Shown: in pieces, positions 1 through 6,089 of the stretch
How the letters are laid out: each line of letters starts with the position of its first letter
Numbering within the stretch: position 1 is the first letter of the stretch
NCBI GenBank assembly: GCA_947385505.1
Contig: CANDLP010000152.1
Span: 1 to 6,162, forward strand
Direction of reading: 5' to 3'
Length of the DNA: 6,162 nucleotides
DNA from: an uncultured Clostridia bacterium
GTDB lineage: Bacteria > Bacillota > Clostridia > Oscillospirales > Ruminococcaceae
Notes under the pieces: model-generated
What the model was told of the DNA's origin: nothing
Database searches by the model: none
The model's input: only the letters and a program-made list of their open reading frames with translations
Program-made: the position numbers and the translations under genes

Positions 1-2
1 CG

Positions 3-707
3 TATCTGAAAAAACTCATTTCCTTTATTGACAAAGGCGTACCCGTTATATTCACAGGTTATTCGGAGCAGCCGTGCGGAGTGTTTGTAGGTTACGAGGA
101 ATACGGTAAAACGCTCGTATATATTTCGGGGGATAACAGCGAGCCGCAGTGCATTTCCTGCGATAAAGCTATGGGATACGATACCGATAAAAGCGGCTGG
201 ATATTTGTCGGCGGGAAAAAAGCTCAAAAGGATACCGCGGAAATTTACCGTGAAGCGATTTACGCGCTGCCAAAGCTTCTGACAACCGACAACGATAAAT
301 ATTGCTTCGGTGCGCCGGCTTTCCGCAAATGGGCGAATGACATCGAAAACGGGTATTTTGAACAAATAAAGCCTGAAGAATTTGATTCACGAACAATGTA
401 CATTAATTTCGTTTTTACGCTTGCCACAAACGGCTGCTGTTGTCCTAATTTTTTACAGCGCACGGGTGAGTTGAATCCCGATATGACATATCTTCACGAT
501 GTCAGTCTTTTGTACAAACGCACCGCCGATATTTGGCACAACGACGGCGCAAATGATCTCGAAGCTCTTAGAGGCGGCTTCAATATAACGCTTGAAACGC
601 TTCAAAATCCTGAAAGACGGGAAAAAATTGCAGCAAGAATTCGCGAATGCGGTGATATTATCGACGAGGTTGTAAAGATACTGAATAAATGGAGGAATGT
701 TAAATGA
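3..707 (+). CDS. BtrH-N/C39-like protein, 3' part (5' end outside window)
   Basis: The reading frame is open from the first complete codon at position 3, so the gene starts upstream. The GTG at 81 is an internal valine, because coding-like sequence (IDKGVPVIFTGY) runs in front of it. About 234 residues are visible. The first part, with VPVIFTGY, then GVFVGYEEYGKTLVYISGD, resembles the beta-rich half of BtrH-N/C39-like papain-fold proteins, where a 'GyPVi...H.vvvvGYd' pattern holds the catalytic His; no such His is seen here. The rest is helical, ending in a Glu/Arg/Lys-rich amphipathic stretch. A tight motif, NGCCCPNFL, lies near the middle. The stop overlaps the next start by ATGA, indicating translational coupling with the 704 gene, which has a comparable layout. 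BtrH itself is an acyltransferase in butirosin synthesis; the substrate here is unknown. The family call is from memory of the pattern and is moderate; it could be another C39-like clade. Confidence 0.6.
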   Translation, partial: YLKKLISFIDKGVPVIFTGYSEQPCGVFVGYEEYGKTLVYISGDNSEPQCISCDKAMGYDTDKSGWIFVGGKKAQKDTAEIYREAIYALPKLLTTDNDKYCFGAPAFRKWANDIENGYFEQIKPEEFDSRTMYINFVFTLATNGCCCPNFLQRTGELNPDMTYLHDVSLLYKRTADIWHNDGANDLEALRGGFNITLETLQNPERREKIAARIRECGDIIDEVVKILNKWRNVK

Positions 708-1759
708 TAAAAAGTATTGAAAATTTAGTCTCTTTTCCTGTAAATGCACAAAGGAACTCATTTTTCGGCGCCCTTTCGTGCATTCTTTTATATCGGGACG
801 CTTACACAGAGGACACTCCTTTTTTCTGCGGCAAGAACCAACGCAGCTGTATAAAGTGCGGCGATTGCGGAAACGAACCTTTTATCAATAAGTATCATCT
901 TAAAATATATCAATATTTGATAACAATAACGGGCTGCGCATATTTTTGGATAGATAAAGAAATCGGTAATCCGTTTGACAAGCCGTACTCGGCGGACGAG
1001 TTTTCAGAGACCGCTCTTGACCGTTTATCCTTAGCTTTATACGCGTCCGGTTATCGCTATGAGTTAATGAACAAAGATACAGAGGCAGATGTACTGTTTG
1101 AAAGAATAAAGCAGGCTGTCGAGGAAAAACAGCCTGTCTTGATAAAATTGAGTCTCGGCGATTTGTGGGCGGTAATAACAGGATACGATGATGATAAAAA
1201 TCTTCCGTACTTGATGAAATCCCGCCGTTTGCCGCAACATGATAAGGATTGGTATAATAAACTCAGCAATATTGTTTTCATAACGGATAAATATAATACT
1301 ACGATCTCCTTGTCCGAGTCTCTCAATCATATGATACGGCACTTAAATACCGGCAACAGGAATAAGCTGGAGCAAAAGGTATATCAAAAAATAGAAACGG
1401 AACCGGATGGACAAAAGCTTGGCAAATGGCTGAATCAAATAAACGGTCTTGCAATAGAAACCAGGTGGCATGCGTCCGAATGTTATAGGAACACTTTGGT
1501 AACTATGGTCGACGAAAATAAATGTAAGGAATTGCTTTTGGAAGCATCGGATTTACATCTTCGTTTCCATGATCAGGCATGGAAAATCTGGGCGCTTCTG
1601 GGTGTTTCATCGGAAACTTTCTTTTGTGTACCCAAAAACATCAATGAATTGTTGAATAAATCATCTGCCAGAGCGGAACTTAAATCCTTATTTCAAGAAT
1701 TATTTAACATAGACCGTCAAGTATCTCATTTACTGCAGGAATGTTTATCTATGCTGTAA
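704..1759 (+). CDS. BtrH-N/C39-like protein with an N-terminal cysteine cluster
   Basis: A 351-residue protein. The ATG at 704 is preceded by GGAGG at 691-695 (8-base gap) and overlaps the upstream stop, so the start is secure. The N-terminus (AQRNSFFGALSCILLYRD) sits where C39/BtrH-like proteins carry a catalytic Cys-containing helix. At 144-162 the segment QPVLIKLSLGDLWAVITGYD matches the usual 'PV...H.vvvtGYDdd' strand pair, but the His position reads as Leu-Trp. If the fold is right, this copy may be catalytically dead or use other residues. Between these lie C42, C49, C52 and C55 (C-x6-C-x2-C-x2-C), a possible metal site inserted in the first domain. The C-terminal 130 residues are helical and parallel the end of the upstream protein. 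No signal peptide or membrane segment is evident, so it is probably cytoplasmic. Function is not established; the BtrH-like assignment is inference from layout and motifs. Confidence 0.6.
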   Translation: MIKSIENLVSFPVNAQRNSFFGALSCILLYRDAYTEDTPFFCGKNQRSCIKCGDCGNEPFINKYHLKIYQYLITITGCAYFWIDKEIGNPFDKPYSADEFSETALDRLSLALYASGYRYELMNKDTEADVLFERIKQAVEEKQPVLIKLSLGDLWAVITGYDDDKNLPYLMKSRRLPQHDKDWYNKLSNIVFITDKYNTTISLSESLNHMIRHLNTGNRNKLEQKVYQKIETEPDGQKLGKWLNQINGLAIETRWHASECYRNTLVTMVDENKCKELLLEASDLHLRFHDQAWKIWALLGVSSETFFCVPKNINELLNKSSARAELKSLFQELFNIDRQVSHLLQECLSML

Positions 1760-1764
1760 TTCTT

Positions 1765-1778
1765 TTCCGTTTGGGAAA
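1765..1778. promoter_or_regulatory. Operator-like dyad after the 704 gene
   Basis: TTCCGTTTGGGAA at 1765-1777 forms a small dyad (TTTCC/GGAAA). It differs at one base of 13 from the core of the MerR operator, TTCCGTTGGGGAA, at 1883-1895. It has no -35/-10 pair around it. It could be an auxiliary MerR site about 118 bp upstream of the main one, or a chance hairpin just after the stop codon. Confidence 0.3.
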
Positions 1779-1809
1779 TGAACAAGCGCTGAGGCGGGAA
1801 CTGGAAACT

Positions 1810-1844
1810 AACAGGTCTGAACCATATATTGGCTCAGTCCTGTT
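1810..1844 (+). terminator. Imperfect hairpin, possible terminator
   Basis: The arms 1810-1824 and 1830-1844 pair at 13 of 15 positions: AACAGG/CCTGTT, CTGA/TCAG and CCA/TGG, separated by two mismatches, around a TATAT loop. The position, between the end of the 704 gene and the next promoter, suits a terminator. There is no immediate T-run after the stem; a T-rich stretch starts only about 17 bases later. A weak terminator or another RNA structure is therefore equally possible. Confidence 0.35.
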
Positions 1845-1875
1845 ATATCGTATCTAAAAAATTTTTCTTTTTATA

Positions 1876-1906
1876 TTGACTCTTCCGTTGGGGAATAGTG
1901 TATAAT
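1876..1906 (+). promoter_or_regulatory. MerR-type promoter with operator in a 19-bp spacer
   Basis: TTGACT at 1876-1881 and TATAAT at 1901-1906 are separated by 19 bp, the over-long spacing typical of promoters activated by MerR regulators through DNA untwisting. The spacer region holds a dyad: ACTCTTCC (1879-1886), five central bases GTTGG, then GGAATAGT (1892-1899), matching at 7 of 8 positions. The CTTCCGTTGGGGAA core resembles operators I know for TipA/Mta-like MerR proteins in Gram-positive bacteria. Transcription would start around 1913 and lead directly into the MerR gene, so the regulator probably controls its own operon. Confidence 0.85.
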
Positions 1907-1937
1907 ATAGTTATCACCAATGAAAGGGATAAATAAT

Positions 1938-2888
1938 ATGGGTAATTTAGCCAAAATCAGGGAAATATCTGTAAGATATAATATATCCGCCCGTACTCTC
2001 CGTTATTATGAGGATATGGGGCTGATAGAAAGCACTCGGAACGACGACTACGCTTACAGGCTCTATGATGAAGCCGCAATAAAGCGTCTGGAACAAATTC
2101 TGATTTTACGCAGGCTTAATATCAGCATCAAGGATATTAAGCGCATTTTTAATACGGCAGGCTCCGAAGTCGTCTTGGACGTGCTTGAAAAGAAAGTTGA
2201 TGATATAGACGAAGAGGTTTCTCTTTTGCACGAATTGAAAAAAATCGTGCTGGAATTTATTGATCAGATACGACGGTTAGATTTTGAAAGAGAAACAGAT
2301 GTAAAGCTGTTGTATGATAAAGCCAAGGATATTGAAACGCAAATCATAAATGTGGACTACAACGGCAATTCTGCTAAGACCGACCGTTTTTTTGAAGTCA
2401 CTGAAAGGCTGAATGATAAAGTGCCCGATATAATAATCGTCCGTATTCCGAAATTCAGAGCGGTCACATCGGGCGCAATGTCATTTGAAGACGTTTTTGG
2501 GAAGTTTCAGATGTGGCAGGAAGCGCACAATGATTTTTTCAAGCCCATTATTTTTGATGCTCCCGATTTCCTGTGTGAAAACAACGGACAACTTGAATGG
2601 GTATGGCGTATCAAGGACGAAATTACGGCGGCTGACGTTGCGCCCTATGAAATTATCGAACATCCCGGCGGACTGTATGCGGCTGCGGTAAGCATAGACG
2701 GAGATGATGAAAGCGGCAATAAAGTGCTCGAGAAAATACAAAAGTGGTTGGAAAAAACAAATTTTGTTATTGACGATAGCCGCGCAATATCTGTTCATAT
2801 GATTTATACGGACGAAGAAATCAGAAAGGGGCTCGGCTATCATCAACAGAACTTTTATGCGCCTGTAAAGCTGAAAAACGGTACTTGA
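1938..2888 (+). CDS. MerR-family regulator with GyrI-like effector domain
   Basis: A 316-residue transcription regulator. I chose ATG 1938 rather than ATG 1920, because the ribosome binding site GAAAGGG (1922-1928) lies between them, 9 bases before 1938, and the 1920 ATG would start inside it. Residues 4-75 form the winged MerR DNA-binding domain: EISVRYNISARTLRYYEDMG is the helix-turn-helix, followed by the wing (YRLYDE) and RRLNISIKDIKRIF. Residues about 76-130 are heptad-rich and form the usual antiparallel dimerisation coiled coil. Residues about 163-316 look like a GyrI-like/BmrR-type ligand-binding domain, with IIIVRIPKFRAVTSG at its start and EHPGGLYAAAV further on. Such proteins sense small, often cationic or aromatic, compounds. 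Its own promoter has a 19-bp spacer with a MerR dyad. The next gene begins 17 bases downstream and is presumably co-regulated. The ligand cannot be read from sequence. Confidence 0.9.
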   Translation: MGNLAKIREISVRYNISARTLRYYEDMGLIESTRNDDYAYRLYDEAAIKRLEQILILRRLNISIKDIKRIFNTAGSEVVLDVLEKKVDDIDEEVSLLHELKKIVLEFIDQIRRLDFERETDVKLLYDKAKDIETQIINVDYNGNSAKTDRFFEVTERLNDKVPDIIIVRIPKFRAVTSGAMSFEDVFGKFQMWQEAHNDFFKPIIFDAPDFLCENNGQLEWVWRIKDEITAADVAPYEIIEHPGGLYAAAVSIDGDDESGNKVLEKIQKWLEKTNFVIDDSRAISVHMIYTDEEIRKGLGYHQQNFYAPVKLKNGT

Positions 2889-2905
2889 AAGGAATAAGGT
2901 CAAAA

Positions 2906-3991
2906 ATGAAATATTGGATAGAACGCTGGTCGCAGCTCAGGAAAAAAGAATTGATATCTTATCCGGAAGAATTCCCCACACATGACGCGTATAAAGCAAT
3001 ATGTACGCAAGAGGAATTGAAAAGCGGATTTGCTGAGCTTCATATGATTTTCGCGCATTTCTATGAGGATATACTGAATGACCCCGTCGGTATGCTGCTG
3101 CCGATATTCGATATGAACGAATACGGATATTTTTCCAAGGAAGCGAGGGCGTCGCGTGAGGAATCCTATAAATACGCAAAAATATTTTATGTATTGGGTT
3201 ATTCGGGAGAACTGAAGCAAAACGGCGAATTGTGTATACGAGCGAATATATTGAAAGAGCAGTGCAAGGCTTTGAAAATTACAAATATCGGAGCATTTCT
3301 GAACATACTCGGCAATTACGGAATCGCAACCGAGGGACTTGTAAACGGCAAAATAAAAAACAACACCAATATCATTATTTCATGTCCGGATAATAAGAAC
3401 GTTATATCGGCACTGCACATTCTGGCTGTAAAGTCAAATAATACGGGGCGTTTTAAGGACTTTTGCAGATTGAATTACCGACTGTATGAAAGTGATTGGA
3501 GCACAATGGAATACGACGGTGTTGAATCCGTTTCCGATCTTTTTCATTCTGAACAGGACAGAACTGCGGCACGGTTGATACATGACGAACTGATAAAAAG
3601 AAACTATTGTTATAATTTTCAGGATTGGAACGAGGGACCTCAGATCAGATATTATAAAAAAGAAAGCGACCGTAACAGGAACACAAATGCCGATTTCTGG
3701 ATCACCTCTATGGATACCGAATTCATACTCTATTTCCGTATAAAAAATATGGACAAGGTTATTGAATACATTAAGGGCTGTCCCGAAAGTGTTACAGATA
3801 ATTTCTCGGTAAGCGATAACGGGTGCGCCAACAGAATTTCGGGAGCCTGCACCTCCGGGATTTCATATCAGCTTAACGACAAAACCATATGGCGGTGCGG
3901 CTGCTGTAATCCTAATTTTCAGGTAACTCCGAATGTTTGGGATTATTTATATTATATCAATGCTGTGGATATGGCGGGCAATAAAAAGTGA
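2906..3991 (+). CDS. Conserved-looking protein of unknown function, Cys-rich C-terminus
   Basis: A 361-residue protein. The ATG at 2906 is preferred over the TTG at 2885, which would overlap the MerR stop; AAAGGA (2888-2893) and AAGG (2896-2899) lie just upstream of 2906. The N-terminal half is helical with no motif I can name. The last 100 residues are distinctive: FWITSMDTEFILYFRIKNM, a helix (DKVIEYIKGCPE), SDNGCANRISGAC, a short YQLNDKTIW strand, then RCGCCNPNFQ. C307, C315, C331, C333 and C334 could hold a metal or form redox-active thiols. I recall similar C-termini among unannotated clostridial proteins but no assigned function. No signal peptide or membrane span is visible. It sits 17 bases after the MerR/GyrI gene, with no promoter between, so it is probably the regulated target, perhaps acting on or binding the same ligand. 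That role is inference. Confidence 0.8.
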   Translation: MKYWIERWSQLRKKELISYPEEFPTHDAYKAICTQEELKSGFAELHMIFAHFYEDILNDPVGMLLPIFDMNEYGYFSKEARASREESYKYAKIFYVLGYSGELKQNGELCIRANILKEQCKALKITNIGAFLNILGNYGIATEGLVNGKIKNNTNIIISCPDNKNVISALHILAVKSNNTGRFKDFCRLNYRLYESDWSTMEYDGVESVSDLFHSEQDRTAARLIHDELIKRNYCYNFQDWNEGPQIRYYKKESDRNRNTNADFWITSMDTEFILYFRIKNMDKVIEYIKGCPESVTDNFSVSDNGCANRISGACTSGISYQLNDKTIWRCGCCNPNFQVTPNVWDYLYYINAVDMAGNKK

Positions 3992-4020
3992 TAACCCCAA
4001 AATAATATCGGGAAAAATCA

Positions 4021-4389
4021 ATGGGCAATATGAGAACACTGGCGTTTCAGGTGCCGGAGGAGCTTTTTCAGAAAATCAAGGATTATCTGCAGCGGAACAA
4101 AATGACGTAAAAAGAATTCGTGATCGGACTTATTGAAACCGAGATAAACCGTGATTTGACGCAGAGAGCAGCGCAGGAAAATGTCGAGGGAAATACGGAT
4201 GTGTCGCACGATTTGAGCGAGGTTTCCGCCGAAGTTGGGGAACAACCCGAGGAACAGAAAAGCAGCGATTTTTCGGACGATTTTGACGACGAGAACGAAG
4301 AAGTTGGAAATCCCGATGAGGACGAGGATTTGGACGAAAGCGAGGATCAAGACGAGTCCGAGGATATGGGGATGGCAATGAGCATGTGA
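4021..4389 (+). pseudogene. Ribbon-helix-helix protein with acidic tail, interrupted by TAA
   Basis: The frame from ATG 4021 reads MGNMRTLAFQVPEELFQKIK, then DYLQRNKMT, then a TAA at 4108-4110, and resumes without frameshift as KEFVIGLIETEINRDL up to a TGA at 4387-4389. Both halves together make one ribbon-helix-helix domain: strand RTLAFQV, helix A EELFQKIKDYLQRN, helix B KEFVIGLIETEI. A strongly acidic Asp/Glu tail to residue 122 follows. Relatives as I remember them read MTQKEFV at the break, so a single C-to-T change (CAA to TAA) would explain it. The family is common in clostridial conjugative elements as a small DNA-binding or partner protein of unclear function. The GTG at 4120 has no ribosome binding site, so restart is unlikely. 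The 29-residue product lacks helix B. A sequencing error at one base is the main alternative. Confidence 0.8.
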
Positions 4390-4393
4390 GGCG

Positions 4394-4443
4394 GTATTTT
4401 GTTGAAATCCGAATCTATTTAGATTCGGATTTCAACAAAATAC
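4394..4443. repeat. Perfect palindrome, 24-base arms with TT loop
   Basis: The arms 4394-4417 and 4420-4443 are exact reverse complements around TT at 4418-4419. The left arm begins GTATTTTGTTGAAATCC. It starts four bases after the stop of the ribbon-helix-helix pseudogene. It may be a strong, possibly bidirectional, terminator, although no clean T-run follows on either strand. It could also be a miniature inverted-repeat remnant or a protein-binding/recombination site. Confidence 0.85.
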
Positions 4444-4514
4444 ATTTAAGCTTATTGTGAAAATGTACAAAAAGGTTCCGGCGATTTTGGCTAATCGAAC
4501 GGAAATATTGCATA

Positions 4515-4542
4515 TTACGCAAAAATTTGACTTTTTGCGTAA
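4515..4542. repeat. Inverted repeat upstream of the 4549 promoter
   Basis: TTACGCAAAAA (4515-4525) and TTTTTGCGTAA (4532-4542) are perfect 11-base arms around TTTGAC. The right arm ends six bases before the -35 box at 4549, a position typical of an operator or activator site. It lacks a GC-rich stem followed by a T-run, so it does not read as a plain terminator. Confidence 0.55.
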
Positions 4543-4548
4543 ATGTGG

Positions 4549-4577
4549 TTGAAAAATTTTCCAAAGTATACTATAAT
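4549..4577 (+). promoter_or_regulatory. Sigma-A-type promoter with no intact gene downstream
   Basis: TTGAAA at 4549-4554 and TATAAT at 4572-4577 are separated by 17 bases, close to consensus. The transcript would begin near 4584 and run into degenerate sequence: a start-less open frame at 4664 and a broken serine recombinase. It probably once served the gene now decayed here. Confidence 0.6.
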
Positions 4578-4663
4578 AAATATAGGGTATGATTGTCCAA
4601 CAGAGGATAATTGTATATTATCTACCATTGAATTAATAAAATGACATTTTTAATGCAAACTAA

Positions 4664-4870
4664 ACTGGGAGTCATCATTGTTATGAAAAGATTATAAAAT
4701 CATTTGGAGAAAATATATTTGAAAAAAATACAGATTGGGAAACAGATGTTGGAAACATTTCTGATTATAAAAACTTTAATTCGTTTGTATATAAAAAAGA
4801 GTACTCGTTTAGTGATATAAACAAATCTACAGTTTTTGTGAGTCCCAAGCTGATAAAGCCCTTTAAATGA
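4664..4870 (+). pseudogene. Unidentified open-frame fragment without a start codon
   Basis: A 68-codon open stretch runs from just after the TAA at 4661-4663 to TGA 4868-4870. It reads YEKIIKSFGENIFEKNTDWE, DYKNFNSFVYKKEYSF and VFVSPKLIKPFK. The composition is protein-like, rich in Lys, Asn, Phe and Tyr, and has no stops, unlike the surrounding DNA. There is no ATG, GTG or TTG with a ribosome binding site at its head. A short ATG frame at 4641 enters the same region in another phase and ends at 4695, which would fit a frameshifted N-terminus. I do not recognise the family. It may be the tail of a small gene carried by the old mobile element, or chance in AT-rich DNA. Confidence 0.35.
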
Positions 4871-4914
4871 GTAATATACACTAAAATCAAAATAGCTCAA
4901 AACCGAAAACAAAA

Positions 4915-5328
4915 AGTACAAAAGGGAGGAATCACCTTCCCTACTTGTTTGATTTGAAATACGGAAAACACGCATAATATAGGTATACGTTTATAACATG
5001 GAAGATTAATTGTTGTAGAATTTGAAGCCATTATTGTCAAAAAGATATTTGAATAATACTTAGATGGTTTTTGGCATCTGCAAAATCAAGAAATACTTGA
5101 AGAAAACGAAATGATAATCGTGGTGGAAAAGATGTTTGAAGCACTTCCACGATTGCTATTCTCTCAAATGAAAAGCATGTTGGTGATGTACCTATGCAAA
5201 AGAGCGTAAATGACGATTTCTAACAATAAAGCGCAAGAAGAATGAAAGTGGACTTAACCATGTACCTCATTGAAAATGAACATAAGGTGATTATTGATAG
5301 GTATGCATTTGAAGCAGTAAAAAACTAA
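4915..5328 (+). pseudogene. Decayed serine recombinase, recombinase-domain fragment
   Basis: Pieces of a large serine recombinase (the recombinase domain that follows the catalytic resolvase domain) are read in order across changing frames. They are LIVVEFEAIIVKKIFE, stop (5054-5056), YLDGF; then RGGKDV, TGA (5137-5139, where Trp is usual), STSTIAILSNEKHVGDVPMQ, KSVNDDF, stop (5221); then TIKRKKNESGLNHV one frame over, and [20 protein letters not shown]. This follows the family pattern 'PEEAEIVRKIFE.YL.G ... STI..IL.NEKYIGD...QK....DFLT.KR ... Y.VENSHEAIIDRE.FEAVQ'. At least three nonsense codons and about three frameshifts show long decay. The N-terminal catalytic serine domain is not found in the window, and the 3' end stops where IS630 sequence begins. 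It points to a former integrative or mobilizable element. Confidence 0.8.
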
Positions 5329-5329
5329 A

Positions 5330-5967
5330 ACCAATCTTCTTGGAACGAAAGAGTTTGTGAAAGTCAGCAAAAAGATGTACAGGTTTTTCGTCTATACAGA
5401 CAACGGGGTGTGCTTCATCATAAGGACGGCTGTATACCTCTAATACATCCTCCATCGCAGCTACAAAGGCAGTATTATGCTCAGGTGGAATACACCAGCA
5501 CTTCTTTAGGTTAGGTTTAAATTTATTTTTTTAAGTATGGTTGAGATAGTAACGTACGATATAGAGTCTATATATTCCAACTCAACCGTCTTATCTGCAA
5601 GCAGTCGAAGTGGTCATTTGGAATATCCTTCTGGCGGGTTGCCACAAGCAAGTGCAATAACATGTGCTTCGACTTTTCTGGTTACTTTAGCGTGTACCGG
5701 TGGTGTTTCACGCTTTTTTCTATTAATTGTTGCTTAAAAATCCTTCTCGCAGTACTAAGCTCTCACGGTCTGTATCGTTGTAGGTGTAGTGTGATATACG
5801 TTCTCAATCTCGGATACTGTCATATAGGTTTCACGCCGCAGGTCAGAAGCAAGCAGAATATTTGCACACAAAATTGTTCGCGCAGGACTTGCTCCTTTCT
5901 GCACAATGTCTAACAGTGTTGTTTTATCCTGTTCACTGAGCTCAATCACATACTTGAACGATGGCAT
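5330..5967 (-). pseudogene. IS630-family transposase, mutated and 3'-truncated
   Basis: Read on the minus strand from ATG at 5967, with GAGGAG seven bases upstream. MPSFKYVIELSEQDKTTLLD begins the N-terminal helix-turn-helix region, which includes KGASPARTILCANILL. Stops follow at 5757-5755 (TAG), 5736-5734 (TAA) and 5616-5614 (TGA in place of the Trp in SKWTLRLLAD). Between them the frame still reads YCEKDF, ATINRKKRETPPV, EAHVIALACGNPPEGYSK and PLRLLADKTVELEYIDSISY. A one-base loss near 5516 shifts the frame, after which it continues [55 protein letters not shown] carries the first Asp of the DDE triad. The second half of the catalytic core is missing: IS630 sequence ends near 5330, where serine recombinase sequence starts. 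The element is dead, with at least three nonsense changes, a frameshift and a truncation. Confidence 0.9.
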
Positions 5968-5995
5968 ATAATCTCTCCTCATAACTTCTGGGATT

Positions 5996-6024
5996 ATTAT
6001 AGCACAAGATTCAGATATATGCAA
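5996..6024 (-). promoter_or_regulatory. Promoter of the IS630 transposase remnant
   Basis: On the minus strand TTGCAT (6024-6019) and TATAAT (6001-5996) are separated by 17 bases. A GAGGAG ribosome binding site (5980-5975) and the ATG at 5967 follow. The signals look intact although the coding region is broken. The presence of this promoter rules out the ATG at 6024 as a start, since that lies inside the -35 box. Confidence 0.7.
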
Positions 6025-6089
6025 GTTTTAAATTTAATAAACTATTAGTAGTATTTTGAATTAAGGCTAATATGAGGAGAAAAATTATT

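Noticed and set aside
4120..4389. Separate acidic protein starting at GTG 4120
   Set aside because: No ribosome binding site, and its first residues are the second half of a ribbon-helix-helix domain that continues in frame from 4021.
4527..4532. TTGACT as an alternative -35 box
   Set aside because: It lies in the loop of the inverted repeat and has no -10 at 16-19 bases; the TATAAT at 4572 is 39 bases away.
4463..4552. 29-codon plus-strand frame starting ATG 4463
   Set aside because: No ribosome binding site; it runs through the inverted repeat and ends inside the -35 box of the 4549 promoter, so it is unlikely to be translated.
4700..4975. 91-codon minus-strand open frame, rich in Phe, Tyr and Ile
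   Set aside because: It is the antisense of AT-rich DNA over the 4664 fragment and the start of the serine recombinase remnant, has no recognisable domain, and its composition is what reverse-complemented Lys/Asn codons give.
5537..5913. Two plus-strand open frames of 66 and 83 codons
   Set aside because: Both are antisense to the IS630 transposase remnant, whose minus-strand reading is clearly homologous to the family.
5974..6080. 10-base inverted repeat TATGAGGAGA (6071-6080 and the reverse complement at 5974-5983)
   Set aside because: Both copies are the ribosome binding sites of divergent genes; the match is explained by shared translation signals rather than by transposon ends.
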